Assembly: GCA_013399305.1 (NCBI GenBank)
Contig: VXAI01000021.1
Coordinates: 1,535,215-1,599,214 of the forward strand
Direction of reading: 5' to 3'
DNA: 64,000 bases
DNA from: Rostratula benghalensis
Lineage: Eukaryota > Chordata > Aves > Charadriiformes > Rostratulidae
Made by a program: the position numbers and the translations under genes. Each line of letters opens with the position of its first letter. Position 1 is the stretch's first letter. Below the pieces are notes generated by a model. It was not told the origin of the DNA. It was given only the letters and a program-made list of their open reading frames with translations, and did no database searches. Shown here piece by piece: positions 62,401 through 64,000 of the stretch.

Positions 62401-64000
62401 AAACTCCACAACCTGATAGGCCTTCATGAAGAGAAATCACAATACAGTATGTAATCACAGCATATTTTGACTTTGATGTTGTTCTCTGCTGCTAATAAAG
62501 CTGAGGGTAGCAAATGCTATGTTCTTCTAAAGGTGTATTGCCATTGCTGAGTGCAGGCAGTTGCAGCCCCTCCCTGCCTTGCCCACCCCCGACCTGTCAG
62601 AAGACCAGCCAGCTTTGGTCCAAAGGCATGGGGCTGCAGTAGTGCAGTGCCCATGAGCTGAGCTCACAGAGCCCACTAAGTAACAGTGGTCCAAGTGTGA
62701 GCAGGTTGAGCAGGTAGATACACTGGCCCAGTCTCTTGGAGAATGTTGTTGAGTAGGGTTACAGCAGAAAATCAATTTTTTATTTATTTTTTTTCCAGTG
62801 AGCAGCCTTCTCTTTCCTTATCCTGAAACATCTGTGGATGACTATTCACCCTGCTCTCAAGAAACCTGGGCACTGCTGGCTTGCTACCAAAATCAAAATC
62901 AAAAACAATATTTCCAGATAGGCACAGCTGTGTATGCTTGGGGCTGTTAATCCTCAGGCAGAGAGCTCTGCATGCCAGTGGTCCATCCAGGAACAAGCCC
63001 ACAAAGGACTTAAGGACTTCTGTGTGCTACATCTCCTCTTTTCTCTTCACTGCTTTAATTTTAGCATGGGTATAAACTACTGTAACCCTAACTTCTTAAA
63101 GTAAATTAATCTGTTCTTTTTCAACCTTTTGCTGACCATTAATTTAGAAGTAAGAGGTGCAGCTTGCACTTTCTTATAATCAGTTGGACTTGTTTCTTGG
63201 CTTCCCTAAGATAGTTCAGTCTTAAATACGGGCACTGTACAATATCATCTGGAATATGGAGTGAGGGCTAAAACTGGCAGTCCCTGGACTCTCCACAGTC
63301 CATTGTGCCTATTTACCAGACTCCCCTCGATGTTAGTAGGTCCTGCCTGTGGACCTCTCCAGAGCAGAATGAGTGAATGCAGATTTACCAAAAAAATTTT
63401 TGAAAACCATTCTGAGCAGTAGCTGTTGTGCTCTGCTCTCTGTGAAGTTTTTTTTAAAATAGGACTTAACCTTCTGCAATCATTTGGACACTTAAAAACT
63501 TGCCTCTTAAGACTAGTTGCAGCAATCCAAAGAAATTTGCTGGGTGTCCCTTCTGTATACTCAGAACTATTCTTGTACCTGACAGTAAGTATAGCATAAA
63601 TATCAGTATTGTCAAGGTCACAACTAAAATCTTATAATTGTCTTCTTCAGTTACATGCAACATCAGAAGTAATGCTGTCTACAGCTAAATTTTAAGTTGC
63701 AGAGATTTGAATGGAGATTTTTCTTTATTCAGAAGGTATGTAACAGCGAGAAACAGGACACCTTTTAGTGGGAACTCAACAATTCTGCAAGAAAATAATC
63801 ATTTCAAGTATAAGCCTGTTTTGCATACTTAGAGCTGAAAATGTGAACCCTTGTATTCTGACTGGTAAAAACCCGAAGAGCAACATGCAGAAGTTCAAAC
63901 ATGCAGCACAGCACCTAACAGAGAGTTGTCTCACTTTTTAAGATTTACTTTAAAACCAGATTGCACCTCCTTTTTAAATCAGTTAAAAGCAAGTCTATTG
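59470..64000 (+). other. KCNQ1: KCNQ1 intron 15 (5' part)
   Basis: Starts at GTAAGC after exon 15, phase 0, and runs to the end of the window. The terminal coding exon, expected to open with a VTQLDQRL-like stretch, is not found here. The human intron 15 is also long as I recall. I see AT-rich unique sequence with short A-runs near 62120 and 62285 and a modestly GC-richer patch at 62540-62720 without CpG clustering. Open frames such as the 117-codon minus-strand one at 60197-60550 resemble no family. Confidence 0.85.

Noticed and set aside
62527..62775. GC-richer patch with an 82-codon Cys/Ser-rich minus-strand frame, considered as a terminal KCNQ1 exon or another gene
   Set aside because: It is on the wrong strand and has no VTQLDQRL-like start, no PDZ-like or Kv7 tail sequence and no CpG cluster.

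Overview
The window is vertebrate nuclear DNA, most likely from a bird. It is AT-rich and CpG-poor, and it carries several CR1 LINE 3' ends with the typical tail (CCTTCCAACC followed by ATTCTATG-type repeats), the dominant transposon of avian genomes. I see no bacterial, viral, rRNA, tRNA or CRISPR content. I cannot name the species.

The only gene I can support is the 3' part of KCNQ1 (Kv7.1, KvLQT1) on the + strand. Four consecutive coding exons lie at 50844-50919, 57796-57890, 58558-58604 and 59408-59469. They are 76, 95, 47 and 62 bp long with intact AG/GT borders and compatible phases, which matches the sizes I recall for human exons 12-15. Together they encode 93 residues of the cytoplasmic C-terminus (about 506-598 in human numbering): the calmodulin-binding helix B, helix C, the linker, and the start of the helix D assembly and AKAP9-binding coiled coil. 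The reading frame is unbroken and, compared with the human protein from memory, only two residues differ.

Everything else is intron. Bases 1-50843 are the 3' part of a very large intron 11. Introns 12 (6,876 bp), 13 (667 bp) and 14 (803 bp) are complete. Intron 15 runs past the window end, because the terminal exon (rest of helix D and the tail) is not found before 64000. Exon 11 is not found either and should lie upstream.

The introns hold six CR1 fragments (five + strand, one - strand), small fossils that resemble ancient amniote SINEs and palindromic DNA elements, simple repeats, an 85-bp assembly gap at 20280 and one ambiguous base at 55916. A dense homopolymer cluster lies about 310 bp upstream of exon 12. 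The long ORFs in the introns look like chance. In eutherian mammals this part of KCNQ1 carries the imprinting centre KvDMR1 and the KCNQ1OT1 promoter. I see no CpG island here, which fits the absence of imprinting in birds. I did not find a convincing new biological system; the less ordinary signals are listed as findings.
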